The translations under genes and the position numbers were made by a program. A stretch of DNA of 64,000 nucleotides, from the NCBI GenBank assembly GCA_022566535.1, contig JADFIR010000001.1, forward strand, positions 1 through 64,000, given 5' to 3'. Source of the DNA: Planctomycetota bacterium. GTDB lineage: Bacteria > Planctomycetota > Phycisphaerae > Phycisphaerales > SM1A02. The notes under the pieces were generated by a model. It worked only from the letters and a program-made list of their open reading frames with translations, was not told the origin of the DNA and did not search any database. Of this stretch, positions 47,054 to 57,397 are shown piece after piece; position 1 is the first letter of the stretch, and each line of letters starts with the position of its first letter.

Positions 47054-48883
47054 ATGTCACAGTCCGCAGACAGACCACGTCGCCGGCGGAAGAAGGCCGT
47101 GGCCGTTCTCATCGGCCTGGGGGGTGTGCTTGGGCTGCTCGTTGCGCTGAGCCCGACGCTTGTCAGTTGGGGGCTGGGTCACGGTCTCATCCAACGGGCG
47201 CTGCAGCGGCGGATCAACGGCACCGTTGCCTTTGACAGGCTCACGCTGACGTGGTTCGGGTCGCAGGCCGTCAAAGGGTTCTCGATTACCGATGCCGGCG
47301 GCGAAGAGGTTGTGCGGCTCGATGTCGGGGCGAGCGCTGGGCTGTTCGGCCTGCTGACGCGACGTCTGGATGCGGTTGAGATCGACCTGTCGGGCACCTT
47401 GAGCGGCGAGCTGCGCGAGGATGGTTCGACCAGCTTCCAAGATCTGCTTGTCGGCAGTGATTCCGGTGCCGCTGAGGAGCCTCGACGCGGCCCGGACCAG
47501 AAGAAGCCGATCACGCTGCCAGGTTTGCCTGCAACAACACTGCGGATCAACGGCCTGACGGTGCGGCTGCGCGACGCCGCTTCGCAGCGAACGCTTGTAT
47601 TTGACGACCTCACCGGCGAACTGGCCTACCGTGGCCCAGATCAAGTTACGCTGGAGGTTCATAGCAAGGCGACCGGCGGAGACCTTGCGGGAACGCTCGA
47701 TGTGTCGGGCGAGATCAAGCGGTTGTTCGACAGCGACGGCGTCTTGACGCTCCCTCGCGCATCGGGGCGGATCGATATCCAGCTGAGCAATCTACCGGCG
47801 CCGGCCAATGATCAGGCAACGGCCCTGCGCTCGTTGAAGATTCTCGCAACCAGCGACAGCCTGGCCGAGGGCATCGACGTGTCGGTCACCGGCGAGGTGA
47901 TCGTTCCCGGGGCAGCTGAGGCGGAGCTGATCGAGCTGGACGGTACACTGGGCGGACTTCTCAACGAGCAAGGGGTCTCGGCCGACCTGGCGGGGCTTGA
48001 TATAACGGCCAGCGCCCATGGTGTGCCCACGGGCGTGGTTGATGCGTTCGCTGGGCTGGGGGGGATGCTGGTGGCGGCGGTGGGCCCGCGGATGGACGCC
48101 CAAGCCTCGGCCAACGGGTTCTCACGGACCACCGGCACCCTGGAGGCCCGTGTTGACACGGCGCACGGTTGGCTGCAAGGTCACTTCAAGGGTCGCGACA
48201 ACGCTCTGCGGATCACCAACGCCGCACCGATTCAGGCAGAGCTTGAGATCACGCCGGCGCTACGCGATCGCCTGTTATACAAGATTCACCCCATCCTGGC
48301 GGACATCCGCAGCACCGAGCAGCCCCTGCGCGCCACGATGAGCGATGGGACCGTCCCCCTGGATGGTGATGTCAGTCGGCTCAACGCCGATATCGAGATC
48401 ACGATCGGCGCCGTCGAGCTCGACAGCGGCTCCGTGACGTTGGCGCTGTTGACGTTATTCAACTCGGCAAACGCCCGGACCATTCCCGCCCGGATCGACC
48501 CGATCGTCGCCAGGATTCGTAATGGAATCGTCACCTACGAGCGGTTCACGGTGAAGATCGATCAGTACACGCTCGTCTACTCCGGCCGCATCGACCTCAA
48601 CACGCGGACCGTGGATCTGAGAACCGAGTTGCCGCTGGAGGGTTTGGCGATGAGCGTCAAGGAGCTGCGCGGCTATGCGGACAGGGTCATTGTCCCGCTG
48701 GTCACCCGCGGCGAGTTCGGCAAGCTCAAGACCGAGATCGATCCGGATTTCGATCTGGCCAAGGCGGCGTTGGAGTCAGGATTCCGCGGGCTGCTCAACG
48801 ACGCCCTGAAAGATACCGGCCTCCCATTGGGCGACCTGTTGGACGAGATTCTCAAGAAGCAAAGGGATCGGAAAGAGCCTTAG
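47054..48883 (+). CDS. AsmA-like membrane-anchored protein
   Basis: N-terminal TM, then long beta-rich region with INGTVAFDRLTLTWFGSQAVKGFSITDAGG and AsmA-like C-terminus. Confidence 0.65.
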   Translation: MSQSADRPRRRRKKAVAVLIGLGGVLGLLVALSPTLVSWGLGHGLIQRALQRRINGTVAFDRLTLTWFGSQAVKGFSITDAGGEEVVRLDVGASAGLFGLLTRRLDAVEIDLSGTLSGELREDGSTSFQDLLVGSDSGAAEEPRRGPDQKKPITLPGLPATTLRINGLTVRLRDAASQRTLVFDDLTGELAYRGPDQVTLEVHSKATGGDLAGTLDVSGEIKRLFDSDGVLTLPRASGRIDIQLSNLPAPANDQATALRSLKILATSDSLAEGIDVSVTGEVIVPGAAEAELIELDGTLGGLLNEQGVSADLAGLDITASAHGVPTGVVDAFAGLGGMLVAAVGPRMDAQASANGFSRTTGTLEARVDTAHGWLQGHFKGRDNALRITNAAPIQAELEITPALRDRLLYKIHPILADIRSTEQPLRATMSDGTVPLDGDVSRLNADIEITIGAVELDSGSVTLALLTLFNSANARTIPARIDPIVARIRNGIVTYERFTVKIDQYTLVYSGRIDLNTRTVDLRTELPLEGLAMSVKELRGYADRVIVPLVTRGEFGKLKTEIDPDFDLAKAALESGFRGLLNDALKDTGLPLGDLLDEILKKQRDRKEP

Positions 48884-48889
48884 CGGTTC

Positions 48890-49372
48890 TCAATCTTCCA
48901 ACAGGTCGATCGAGATATCCGATCCATGCACGGCCACTTCAAGCGTGTAATACTCCCACGAACCGGCGACCTTCTCAGCTTGCACGTAGAGTGATCCCGA
49001 TCCATTTTGGCCGGAAATGGGAATCACGATGTCCGCGTATCCGGACGTGGGGTTGACTTCCATATTGCCGGTGAAGATCAATCCATCCTCGATGCGATTG
49101 CCCAGGTGCTCAATCACCGCTGGATTCGTTTGCGCTTCGAACATGGCCGTCTCATACACCTGTGTGCTCTTCATCAAGCCGAAGACGAGCGCGAAGATGG
49201 CCAAGAGAAACCCGACGCCGCCTAACACCAATACGACGGAACCGACCGGAACAAACCAGCGCCAATTGCGGCTCCACCATCCGCGAGGGGGTTGTTGTGC
49301 ATGATCCGCTTGATACTGCGTTTGATTTAGCGGCTGTTGCTGCGTTTGCTGTTCGTACATGGCGTGCCCCAT
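48890..49372 (-). CDS. Coa1-like single-TM protein
   Basis: Single TM then STQVYETAMFEAQTNPAVIEHLGNRIEDGLIFTGNMEVNPTSGYADIVIPISGQNGSGSLYVQAEK. Confidence 0.65.
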   Translation of the reverse strand: MGHAMYEQQTQQQPLNQTQYQADHAQQPPRGWWSRNWRWFVPVGSVVLVLGGVGFLLAIFALVFGLMKSTQVYETAMFEAQTNPAVIEHLGNRIEDGLIFTGNMEVNPTSGYADIVIPISGQNGSGSLYVQAEKVAGSWEYYTLEVAVHGSDISIDLLED

Positions 49373-49468
49373 CTGGCAAGTTCACAAATCATTTTCGACC
49401 TTCTCATATCGGCGCAGCGATCACCCGAATGCACGTCCGAGAATGATCGTGCGTCACCCTCTTCTTGA

Positions 49469-50602
49469 CTACACCACACGAAGCGGATCGCAATCCTTCT
49501 TAGAGATGACCACCTTCCCCTCCGGTAGCGCGGAGCGAAGTCGTTTGCGCAACACGCGAAGGTAGCCGCGTTCCGTGTTCGTGTGGCCTGCGAGGATTAC
49601 CGTGCATCCCTCTGTTTGTGCGGCCAGCATGTCGTGGTGGCGCATCTCACCGGTGATGAAGGCTTGACACCCTTGGGCGGTCGCTTCGGCTCGCAACGAT
49701 CCACCCGCCCCCGCGCACAGCCCGATCGTGCCGTAACGGCGCGGTGCGGCGTGCGCCGCGGCGACTTGAAGCTGATCAACGCCCAGGCGTTGCTTGATAC
49801 GCTCGATGAGCGCGCGAAGCGGGACCTTCCGGTCGAGGACGATCCTTCGGCCCTGGCCGGTGTCTCGCCGGGGGCGGGGCAGGAGTTGATAGATTTCGAT
49901 CGGCGGCTCCTCATACGGATGGAATTGCCGAAGCGTCGTGACGGCCAGCGCCAACGACGCCTGCGGGCAGACCATCTCCAGGCGGGTCTCGTCAACGTGC
50001 TGCAGCGCTCCGGTGCGCCCCACTCGCGGGCGGGCTCCCTCGCCGCCGAAGAACGTCCCCGTTCCCTTGATCTCGAAGGAGCAGAGCTCGTATCGGCCGA
50101 TCCGCCCCGCCCCGACTGTGGCCAGGGCGTTGCGCAGCCGATCGACCGCGTCGGCCGGGCAGAACGTGACGAGCTTGCACTGCTCGGTCTCTGGAAGCGA
50201 TTCATACAAGTGCAGCGGCCGAACGTCGCCGTGGCCGAGTCCCGATGCGATCCAATCGTTGATCCCGCCCGGCGCCGCGTCGAGGGCGGTGTGCGGCGAG
50301 TACACCGCGATTTTCGCCCGCACCGCCTCCAGCGCGATTCGTTGCTTCTCCACGGCGTCAGTCAGTGCGGGGAGCGGCTCGAAGATCGGCGGGTGATACG
50401 ACACGATCATCCGCGCGCCGGCCTCTATCGCTTCGTGCAGCACCGCTTCGGTCAGGTCGATCGTGAGCATGATCGAGTTCGCCCGCCACTTCGTCGAACC
50501 GATGAGCAGACCGACGTTATCCCACTCGGCCGCGCATTCCAGCGGCGCGATCGACTCCAGTACCTCGATGACTCGCGAAACCTGCATAATGATCCTCGTC
50601 AT
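49469..50602 (-). CDS. Nif3-like dinuclear metal centre protein
   Basis: ECAAEWDNVGLLIG, SYHPPIFEPL, YSPHTALDAAPGGINDW, ITGEMRHHDMLAA, GHTNTERGYL. Confidence 0.93.
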   Translation of the reverse strand: MTRIIMQVSRVIEVLESIAPLECAAEWDNVGLLIGSTKWRANSIMLTIDLTEAVLHEAIEAGARMIVSYHPPIFEPLPALTDAVEKQRIALEAVRAKIAVYSPHTALDAAPGGINDWIASGLGHGDVRPLHLYESLPETEQCKLVTFCPADAVDRLRNALATVGAGRIGRYELCSFEIKGTGTFFGGEGARPRVGRTGALQHVDETRLEMVCPQASLALAVTTLRQFHPYEEPPIEIYQLLPRPRRDTGQGRRIVLDRKVPLRALIERIKQRLGVDQLQVAAAHAAPRRYGTIGLCAGAGGSLRAEATAQGCQAFITGEMRHHDMLAAQTEGCTVILAGHTNTERGYLRVLRKRLRSALPEGKVVISKKDCDPLRVV

Positions 50603-52093
50603 TTAGCCGCGGCTCGCAGAGCCGCGCGTCGCTCTACGAGCGACGGCTAAACTCTTGGCAGCGTCGAACACCAGCGCAGCGTACACCGGCAGATACGCCG
50701 CGACCATGACCCACGGCGATACCGACCAACTCACCACGTCGCCCAGGACCACATAGCCCCAGGGCAGGGTCAGCGAGGCGATCCACAACGCCGGGCTCCG
50801 GGTCATCGGCATCAGGGCCAGTGACCACAGCAGATACCACGGGTGGGCCGCCGGCGACAAGAGCACCATGGCGAAAAGAATCATTCGAGACCCGGCCCAC
50901 ACGTCGCGGCTCCGCAGCCAGACGACCACCACCAGCGCCACGACCATCGCAATACAGAGCCGCCGGGCGAGAACCTCCTGCTGGTCGTTGGTCCACTGCG
51001 GCTGAGCCTTCTCGATCGTCCACAGCATCGGCTCGTAGACACTTCCGAAGTGGGCCCATTTGAGGGTGAAGAGCTCAGCGGTGGAGACCATGTTCTTCAG
51101 CGGTTGGGCATTGTGCGTCAGCCACAAGGGCCCGGCGATGAACACGCACACGGTCGCGCCGATGGCGAGGCTGCGCGCCCAAGCCGGCCACGGCCTGCCC
51201 TTGAGCAGAAGCGCCGCGACAGGCAGGACCACGGGCTTCACCAGCGTTCCCACGGCCAGCATCACCGTCCATTCCCAGATCTTCTGCGGCGCCTTCGTGT
51301 ACGCCAGCAGAGCTCCCACCAGCAGCGCGATGCCGAGGCTGTCCAGATGTCCGGAGCCGGCGAACTCAGCAATCGGCAGCGGGTGCCAAGCGTACAGCAC
51401 CGCCCACCACGGTGATCTGCCGGCACGGGCCAACGCGATCAGTAGCCCGATGATCACCGCGAGGTCGAACCCAATGAACACCGCGCGAAAGACGCGGGCG
51501 CTGGAGGTGGGATCGGACCAATCATCCATAATCGCCAGCCCCGTTGATGCGAACACCCACTGGCTGGCCGGCAAATAGATCGTGTGAAGCTGCGGGAAGT
51601 TGATCAGCGGCAGCAGATCGGCCTGGCCCGGCCAGTTCTCTGCGGCATCCTCGGTGACGCCGAAGGATTCATCCGGCGCTTTCAGGTAGGGGTTGATCCC
51701 GGTAGCGGCGTTTCGGCCGTCGAAGACGTAGCGGTACACATCATCGCTCAGGGCCGGCTCGTGGGTGAACAACACCACCACCCGAGCCGTGACGGCGACG
51801 GTGAGGATCAGCAGCACCGACCGACCAAACCCCACCACGCTTTTCCCGACCGGCGTTCGGCGCAGCAAAATCCACATGGCCGTCAACGACGCCCACCCGC
51901 AGGCGGAGGCAATCCAAAACGGCCAAAGCGCCGCAAGGTTGGCCTGCCCTGCCTCGATGGTCGCCGAGCGATCAATCTGCATTCTCGCCAACGCGACGAC
52001 AAGCGCGGCCAGGGAGAGCATCGCCAGGATTACGATTGTCGCCATGGCCGGCAACGGACGTGAACCGTGCTGCTCGCTGGACACGTCCGGCAT
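50603..52093 (-). CDS. Polytopic membrane protein, GT87/mannosyltransferase-like
   Basis: Many TMs; EPALSDDVYRYVFDGRNAATGINPYLKAP after an early TM. Confidence 0.65.
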   Translation of the reverse strand: MPDVSSEQHGSRPLPAMATIVILAMLSLAALVVALARMQIDRSATIEAGQANLAALWPFWIASACGWASLTAMWILLRRTPVGKSVVGFGRSVLLILTVAVTARVVVLFTHEPALSDDVYRYVFDGRNAATGINPYLKAPDESFGVTEDAAENWPGQADLLPLINFPQLHTIYLPASQWVFASTGLAIMDDWSDPTSSARVFRAVFIGFDLAVIIGLLIALARAGRSPWWAVLYAWHPLPIAEFAGSGHLDSLGIALLVGALLAYTKAPQKIWEWTVMLAVGTLVKPVVLPVAALLLKGRPWPAWARSLAIGATVCVFIAGPLWLTHNAQPLKNMVSTAELFTLKWAHFGSVYEPMLWTIEKAQPQWTNDQQEVLARRLCIAMVVALVVVVWLRSRDVWAGSRMILFAMVLLSPAAHPWYLLWSLALMPMTRSPALWIASLTLPWGYVVLGDVVSWSVSPWVMVAAYLPVYAALVFDAAKSLAVARRATRGSASRG

Positions 52094-52139
52094 GATACGA
52101 GGATGTAGTCGGTGAACTGCGACCCGCCGGGGCAATGAA

Positions 52140-52169
52140 GAAGCCCACGGGCTCGAGCCCGTGGGCTTC
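52140..52169. terminator. Perfect 30-nt palindrome downstream of dnaK
   Basis: GAAGCCCACGGGCTCGAGCCCGTGGGCTTC. Confidence 0.6.
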
Positions 52170-52202
52170 GGAGTGTGCGATGCGGTCTGCCGGGCAAAGC
52201 CC

Positions 52203-54116
52203 TTACGTATCGTCCTTGACCTCGTACTCGGCGTCGATGACGTCTTCATCCGGTTTCGATTCGGCTGACGCGTCGTCGGTGGCGCCTTCAGTTGAGCCGG
52301 CGCCGACGGTGGACGAGGCGGCCTCGTAGACGGCCTTGCCGAGTTCGATCGCGGCGTCGTTGAGCTGCTTGAGCGCCGCCTCGATCGCGGCTTTGTCATC
52401 TTCCTTGATCTTGTCTTCGAGGTTGGAGATCGCGGATTCGATGCTGCCGCGGGCCTCGGCTGAAACCTTTTCGCCGTGCTCTTCGAGCGACTTGCTGGTG
52501 GTGTAGACGAGGTGCTCAGCCTGGTTCTTGAGATCCACCAGCTCGCGGCGGGCCTTGTCCTCGATGGCGTGCTCCTGAGCTTCGGTCTTCATCTGCTCGA
52601 TCTCCTGTTCCGAAAGACCCGTGGAGCCGGTGATCTCGATGGACTGGCTCTTGGAGGTGGCCTTGTCGGTGGCGGAGACGTTCAGGATGCCGTTAGCGTC
52701 GATGGAGAACTCCACTTCGATCTGTGGCAGACCGCGAGGCGACGGCGGAATCTCGGTCAAGTCGAAGCGACCCAACGTGCGGTTGTCCCTGGCGAACTCG
52801 CGCTCGCCCTGAAGCACGTGGATGGTCACCGAGGTCTGGCTGTCGGCCGCGGTGGAGAAGATCTCCTTCTTGGAGGTGGGGATGGTGGTGTTTTTCTCGA
52901 TGAGCCTGGTCAGCACGCCGCCGAGCGTTTCCACGCCCAGGCTCAGGGGGGTTACATCCAGCAGCAGGACGTCCTTGACCTCTCCGACGAGCACCCCACC
53001 CTGGATCGCGGCCCCGATCGCCACGACCTCGTCCGGGTTGATTGACTTGTCCAATGATTCGGTCTGAAAGATCTCCTTGGCGATTTCCTGCACCTTGGGG
53101 ATGCGGGTGGAGCCGCCGACCATCACCACCTCCTCGATGTCGCCGGGCTTGAGCTTGGCGTCTTCGATAGCGATTCTGCACGGGCCCCGCAGGCGATCAA
53201 ACAGGTCTTCGCACAACGACTCGAACTTGACGCGAGTGATCGTCTGTTGCAGATGCTTGGGGCCCTGCTGATCGGCCGTGATGAAGGGCAGGTTGATGGA
53301 CGTCTCCATCTGCTGGCTGAGCTCGCACTTGGCTTTCTCGGCGGCTTCCTTGAGCCGTTGCAGAGCCATGGCGTCTTTGCGCAGGTCGATGCCTTGGGCC
53401 TTGCGGAATTCTTCAGCGGTGAAGTTGATGATCCGCTGATCGAGGTCATCGCCGCCGAGGTGGGTATCACCGTGGGTGCTGAGGACCTCGAACACACCCT
53501 CGCCGATGTCGAGGATCGAGACGTCGAAGGTGCCGCCTCCGAAGTCGAACACGGCGATCTTGGCGCTTTTCTTCTTCTCCAGGCCGTAGGCCAAGGCGGC
53601 GGCGGTCGGCTCATTGATGATGCGCTCGACGGTGAGCCCGGCGATCTCGCCTGCTTCCTTGGTGGCTGTCCGCTGCGAGTCGTTGAAGTAGGCGGGGACG
53701 GTGATAACGGCCCGGTCGATCTTCTCGCCCAGGTAATCCTCCGCGGTCTTCTTGAGGTCGCGCAGGATCATGGCGGAGACCTCCTGCGGCGTGTAGAGCT
53801 TGTTGCGGACCTTCACCTTCACCGGCTCGTCCGCGGCTCCCACCACCTCGTACGGAACGAGCTTCTCTTCTTCCTGCACTTCGTGGTGACGCCGGCCCAT
53901 CAACCGCTTGATGGAGAAGACGGTGTTCTTGGGGTTGGTGACCTGTTGGTGCCTGGCGGGTTGGCCGACGAGCCGCTCGCCCTTGTCGGTGAAGCCCACG
54001 ACGGACGGCGTAATCCGATTGCCGGTCGAGTTGATGAGCACCTTGGGTTGGGCGCCTTCCATGATGGCGACCACGGAGTTGGTCGTGCCCAGGTCGATGC
54101 CGATGATCTTTGACAT
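52203..54116 (-). CDS. dnaK: Molecular chaperone DnaK
   Basis: [49 protein letters not shown]; start ATG 54116. Confidence 0.97.
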   Translation of the reverse strand: MSKIIGIDLGTTNSVVAIMEGAQPKVLINSTGNRITPSVVGFTDKGERLVGQPARHQQVTNPKNTVFSIKRLMGRRHHEVQEEEKLVPYEVVGAADEPVKVKVRNKLYTPQEVSAMILRDLKKTAEDYLGEKIDRAVITVPAYFNDSQRTATKEAGEIAGLTVERIINEPTAAALAYGLEKKKSAKIAVFDFGGGTFDVSILDIGEGVFEVLSTHGDTHLGGDDLDQRIINFTAEEFRKAQGIDLRKDAMALQRLKEAAEKAKCELSQQMETSINLPFITADQQGPKHLQQTITRVKFESLCEDLFDRLRGPCRIAIEDAKLKPGDIEEVVMVGGSTRIPKVQEIAKEIFQTESLDKSINPDEVVAIGAAIQGGVLVGEVKDVLLLDVTPLSLGVETLGGVLTRLIEKNTTIPTSKKEIFSTAADSQTSVTIHVLQGEREFARDNRTLGRFDLTEIPPSPRGLPQIEVEFSIDANGILNVSATDKATSKSQSIEITGSTGLSEQEIEQMKTEAQEHAIEDKARRELVDLKNQAEHLVYTTSKSLEEHGEKVSAEARGSIESAISNLEDKIKEDDKAAIEAALKQLNDAAIELGKAVYEAASSTVGAGSTEGATDDASAESKPDEDVIDAEYEVKDDT

Positions 54117-54512
54117 GGTGTCCACCTTCCTGATGGAAATGTTGCGAGGTCCGCGCGCGGCTCGGCCCGCGCGTGAGTCCACTGCTATGTCTGGCAAGGC
54201 CGGTGCCAGCGAAGAGCATCCTGGCGCGGGTGTCAGGGCGGCTGGGGCAGCAAGGATGTCGCGTGTACACCGCGCGGCCTGCCAGATTGGCGGATGCCGG
54301 CGATCAGCAGGCCTCCACTCACGCGAATCCCGTTTCGTTCCCGGCGATTCCCAAGAACGATTCCCGGCCGCGTTTCAGCCCTTGGACAATCCGCGCATTC
54401 TCGCCATTTTGTCCTTGGAATTCCAGCTTCTGGAGATAGGCTGGGCATGTCGCCGGGGCTCATATCGCAATGTCGCGGCCTCGGCCGGCGGTGAGCAGAA
54501 GAGAAGAGAGCC

Positions 54513-55097
54513 ATGCGACTGCGAAAGACGATCGGACTGATCGCTGCGGCCATCATGGCCTGCCCCGGCAATGGTCAGGCCCTCGGTGGATTTGTTGAGG
54601 AGTTCACGGACAAAGACGAATGGATCGCGGCCGTGGGTCGGTTCACCACAATCGACTTCACCGGCTTTCCAGACGGCACCCCCATTACAGACCAGTATGC
54701 CGACCTCGGGGTGCTGTTTGTCGGCGGAACCGAGCACATCTTTCTCAGCGATTTCCTGTTCCCAAATGACGGCGCGGGGCTGAGAGGTCCCTTCACCAAC
54801 ATTGTGACGCAGTTCGATGAGCCGCAGCTGTGGATCGCCGTGGACTTCCCTGGCCTGATCCAATTCGAGCTCTTCAGTGGCGGGAACCTGATCTACACCA
54901 GCAGCGTCTTTGATGACATTCTCGGCCCCTTCGCCGGACTTCTCTCCACCCAGCCCTTCGACATGGTGGTGCTCGACAATCCGGCCGATCTTTCGGTCGC
55001 GATCGACGATCTGTTTTTCGGCGTCCCTGGACCGGGAGGCCTTCCCCTGCTTGCGCTCGCAACTCTGTTCTCTCTCCGCAGCCGACGACGCTGCTGA
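54513..55097 (+). CDS. PEP-CTERM-like surface protein, paralogue 5 (cluster 2)
   Basis: FTDKDEWIAAVGRFTTIDFTGFPDGTPITDQYADLGVLF; tail GVPGPGGLPLLALATLFSLRSRRRC. Confidence 0.85.
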   Translation: MRLRKTIGLIAAAIMACPGNGQALGGFVEEFTDKDEWIAAVGRFTTIDFTGFPDGTPITDQYADLGVLFVGGTEHIFLSDFLFPNDGAGLRGPFTNIVTQFDEPQLWIAVDFPGLIQFELFSGGNLIYTSSVFDDILGPFAGLLSTQPFDMVVLDNPADLSVAIDDLFFGVPGPGGLPLLALATLFSLRSRRRC

Positions 55098-55367
55098 TCG
55101 GTGGGCCGTGGCGGCCGAGCACCGACGATCGCCGAGCTTTCACCTGTCCGAGCCGGGCTGCCCTGAGGGGGGTCTCGTGGCCCTGGGGCCGCCGGCCGAC
55201 ATCACCTGCCCAGTCTCGCCATTTTTCGCTTGCGATTGCGGTTTCTCGTGGTACGCTGCGCAAGCTGCCGGGGCCCATATCTTAGAGGCAATGCCTCGGC
55301 GGGGAAATGACGCGACATCACGATTGGGCCGCCTGTGCCGGCCGAGGCGCTCCAGGAGAGAGAAATC

Positions 55368-55979
55368 ATGCGCTTGGGAAAGACAACGACCGGGTTCGTG
55401 GCTGTGGCCCTGCTCGCCTGGTGGGGTGGGCATCGCGCCCTTGGCGGCGTAATCGAATTCACCGACCCGCTGGAATGGCAAGCAGCGGTGGGGCCTTTCA
55501 CCACCATCGACTTCACCGGCTTTCCAGACGGCACCCCCATTACAGACCAGTATGCCGACCTCGGGGTGCTGTTTGTCGGTGGAAACGAGCACATCTTTCT
55601 CAGCGAGAACGCCTTTCCAAACGATGGGGCCGGGCTGAACAGCGCCTTCGCTGACATTGTGACGCAGTTCGATACGCCGCAGCTGTGGATCGCCGTGGAC
55701 TTTCCCGGGCTGATCCAGTTCGAGCTTTTCAGCGGTGGCGAGCTCATTTACACCAGCAGCGTCTTTGATGACATTCTCGGCCCCTTCGCCGGACTTCTCT
55801 CGACCGAGCCCTTCGACATGGTGGCCCTCGACGGCCCAGCAGGTCTTACCGTCAACATCGACGATCTGTTCTTCGGTGTCCCTGGACCGGGAGGCCTTCC
55901 CCTGCTTGCGCTCGGGAGTCTGTTCTCTACTCGCCGCCGGCGCTCAGGTCTGACGGCCGCGGCCTCGACCGAGGATTGA
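55368..55979 (+). CDS. PEP-CTERM-like surface protein, paralogue 6 (cluster 2)
   Basis: FTDPLEWQAAVGPFTTIDFTGFPDGTPITDQYADLGVLF; tail GVPGPGGLPLLALGSLFSTRRRRSGLTAAASTED. Confidence 0.85.
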   Translation: MRLGKTTTGFVAVALLAWWGGHRALGGVIEFTDPLEWQAAVGPFTTIDFTGFPDGTPITDQYADLGVLFVGGNEHIFLSENAFPNDGAGLNSAFADIVTQFDTPQLWIAVDFPGLIQFELFSGGELIYTSSVFDDILGPFAGLLSTEPFDMVALDGPAGLTVNIDDLFFGVPGPGGLPLLALGSLFSTRRRRSGLTAAASTED

Positions 55980-56000
55980 CCAGAAGAAGAGAGAAGAATC

Positions 56001-56582
56001 ATGGGACTGCGAAAGACGATCGGACTGATCGCTGCGGGCATATTCCCCTGGGCGGGGAATGGAGTGGTATGTGGCGGATTTATTGAATTCACCGACAAAG
56101 AGGAATGGATCGCGGCGGTCGGTAGGTTCACCACGATCGGCTTCACCGGCTTTCCGGACGGGACATTCATCACCGACCAGTATGCTGACCTCGGCATCCT
56201 GTTCACCGACGGCAATGACAACATCTTCCTGAGCGATAACGGGTTTCCAAACGACGGGGCCGGGCTGTTCGGGGGTGGCTTCACTCCCATCGCGGTTTCG
56301 TTCGATACCCCCCAAGCGTGGATCGCCGTGGACTTCCCGGGCGACGTTCAGTTTGAACTCTTCCGCGAAGGCGTGCTCATCTACACCAGCAGCGAGTTTG
56401 GCATCGGAGGTGTGGGCAACTTCGCGGGGCTTGTCTCTAGCGAGTTCTTCGACGCCGCCGTGATCCTCGACCCTGTCGACCAGTCGGTCTTTATCGACGA
56501 TCTCCACTTCGGGGTTCCGGCGCCGGGCGGACTTGGTCTGCTCGCCGTCGCCGCGCTCTTGCCGCGACGCAGACGCCGATGA
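56001..56582 (+). CDS. PEP-CTERM-like surface protein, paralogue 7 (cluster 2)
   Basis: FTDKEEWIAAVGRFTTIGFTGFPDGTFITDQYADLGILF; tail GVPAPGGLGLLAVAALLPRRRRR. Confidence 0.85.
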   Translation: MGLRKTIGLIAAGIFPWAGNGVVCGGFIEFTDKEEWIAAVGRFTTIGFTGFPDGTFITDQYADLGILFTDGNDNIFLSDNGFPNDGAGLFGGGFTPIAVSFDTPQAWIAVDFPGDVQFELFREGVLIYTSSEFGIGGVGNFAGLVSSEFFDAAVILDPVDQSVFIDDLHFGVPAPGGLGLLAVAALLPRRRRR

Positions 56583-56692
56583 AGATTCGCCATGTTCGTG
56601 GAGGGCTTGGACTAACCGATCCCTGCCCTGCCGACCTCGATTACGACGGGGAGGTCGGTGTCCTCGACCTGCTCCAGCTGCTTGCGAACTGA
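56579..56692 (+). other. 37-aa ORF encoding an isolated dockerin-like repeat
   Basis: MKIRHVRGGLGLTDPCPADLDYDGEVGVLDLLQLLAN*, ATGA overlap with paralogue 7. Confidence 0.45.
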
Positions 56693-56716
56693 ACGACTCC
56701 CGACCCCCGTTTTCAA

Positions 56717-57355
56717 TCACTCATCGGCCGGGGGAGCGTCCTGGGTTTCACCGCTCTGGGACGGGTCCGCCGGCGACCGCGTTTCGTCCATCTGCCAGAT
56801 CTCCAGCGGGTTCCTGGCGTTGAAGTCGTCTGCGGTGTCGGGCGCGCCATCTGGGCCGTTGGTTATGATCTCGTAGCCGGCGCGATCCGGCAGCAGGATG
56901 TACCGATACGGGTTGCCCCAAGGATCGGTGAGGAACGGTGCGCCGAGATCGAGCGCGTCGAGGTCGGCGGGAAGCGCCCCGGTCACCTCGCGGTGCGCTT
57001 CGATGGCTAGGGTAATGGCGGCGGCATCCACGGTGAGCTCCGTCCTTTCCGGCTCGCTGAGAACGACAGCGGTCACCGCGGCTCCAAGGCCCAGCGCCGC
57101 CAGCATCGCCGTGCCGACTACGAGAAACGCGATCAGCCAGCCGCAGATGCCCAGCCCGCCGATGATGATCCCGGCGATGGCCCACCCTCGTCCGCCCTCC
57201 CGTTTGAGGGCGACCAGGCTCAGGATCAGACCGATTGGGCTCAGCAGATGCCCGCCGCTGACCAACCCGACCAGCGAGCAGACGAATCCGGCGATGGCCA
57301 TACCGTTGGTTTGTTGTGCGGGGACGCCTGCGTTGTCAAACTCGGATTCGGGCAT
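56717..57355 (-). CDS. DUF4190-like membrane protein fused to GspG-like pseudopilin globular domain
   Basis: NGMAIAGFVCSLVGLVSGGHLLSPIGLILSLVAL + FLTDPWGNPYRYILLPDRAGYEIITNGPDGAPDTADDF. Confidence 0.7.
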   Translation of the reverse strand: MPESEFDNAGVPAQQTNGMAIAGFVCSLVGLVSGGHLLSPIGLILSLVALKREGGRGWAIAGIIIGGLGICGWLIAFLVVGTAMLAALGLGAAVTAVVLSEPERTELTVDAAAITLAIEAHREVTGALPADLDALDLGAPFLTDPWGNPYRYILLPDRAGYEIITNGPDGAPDTADDFNARNPLEIWQMDETRSPADPSQSGETQDAPPADE

Positions 57356-57397
57356 ATGGCCGCTCCCTATTAGCGCTGCGTGTGTCCGGGGAGCAGT

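Noticed and set aside
54117-54500. CIRCE-type heat-shock operator upstream of dnaK
   Set aside because: No TTAGCACTC-N9-GAGTGCTAA-like inverted repeat seen
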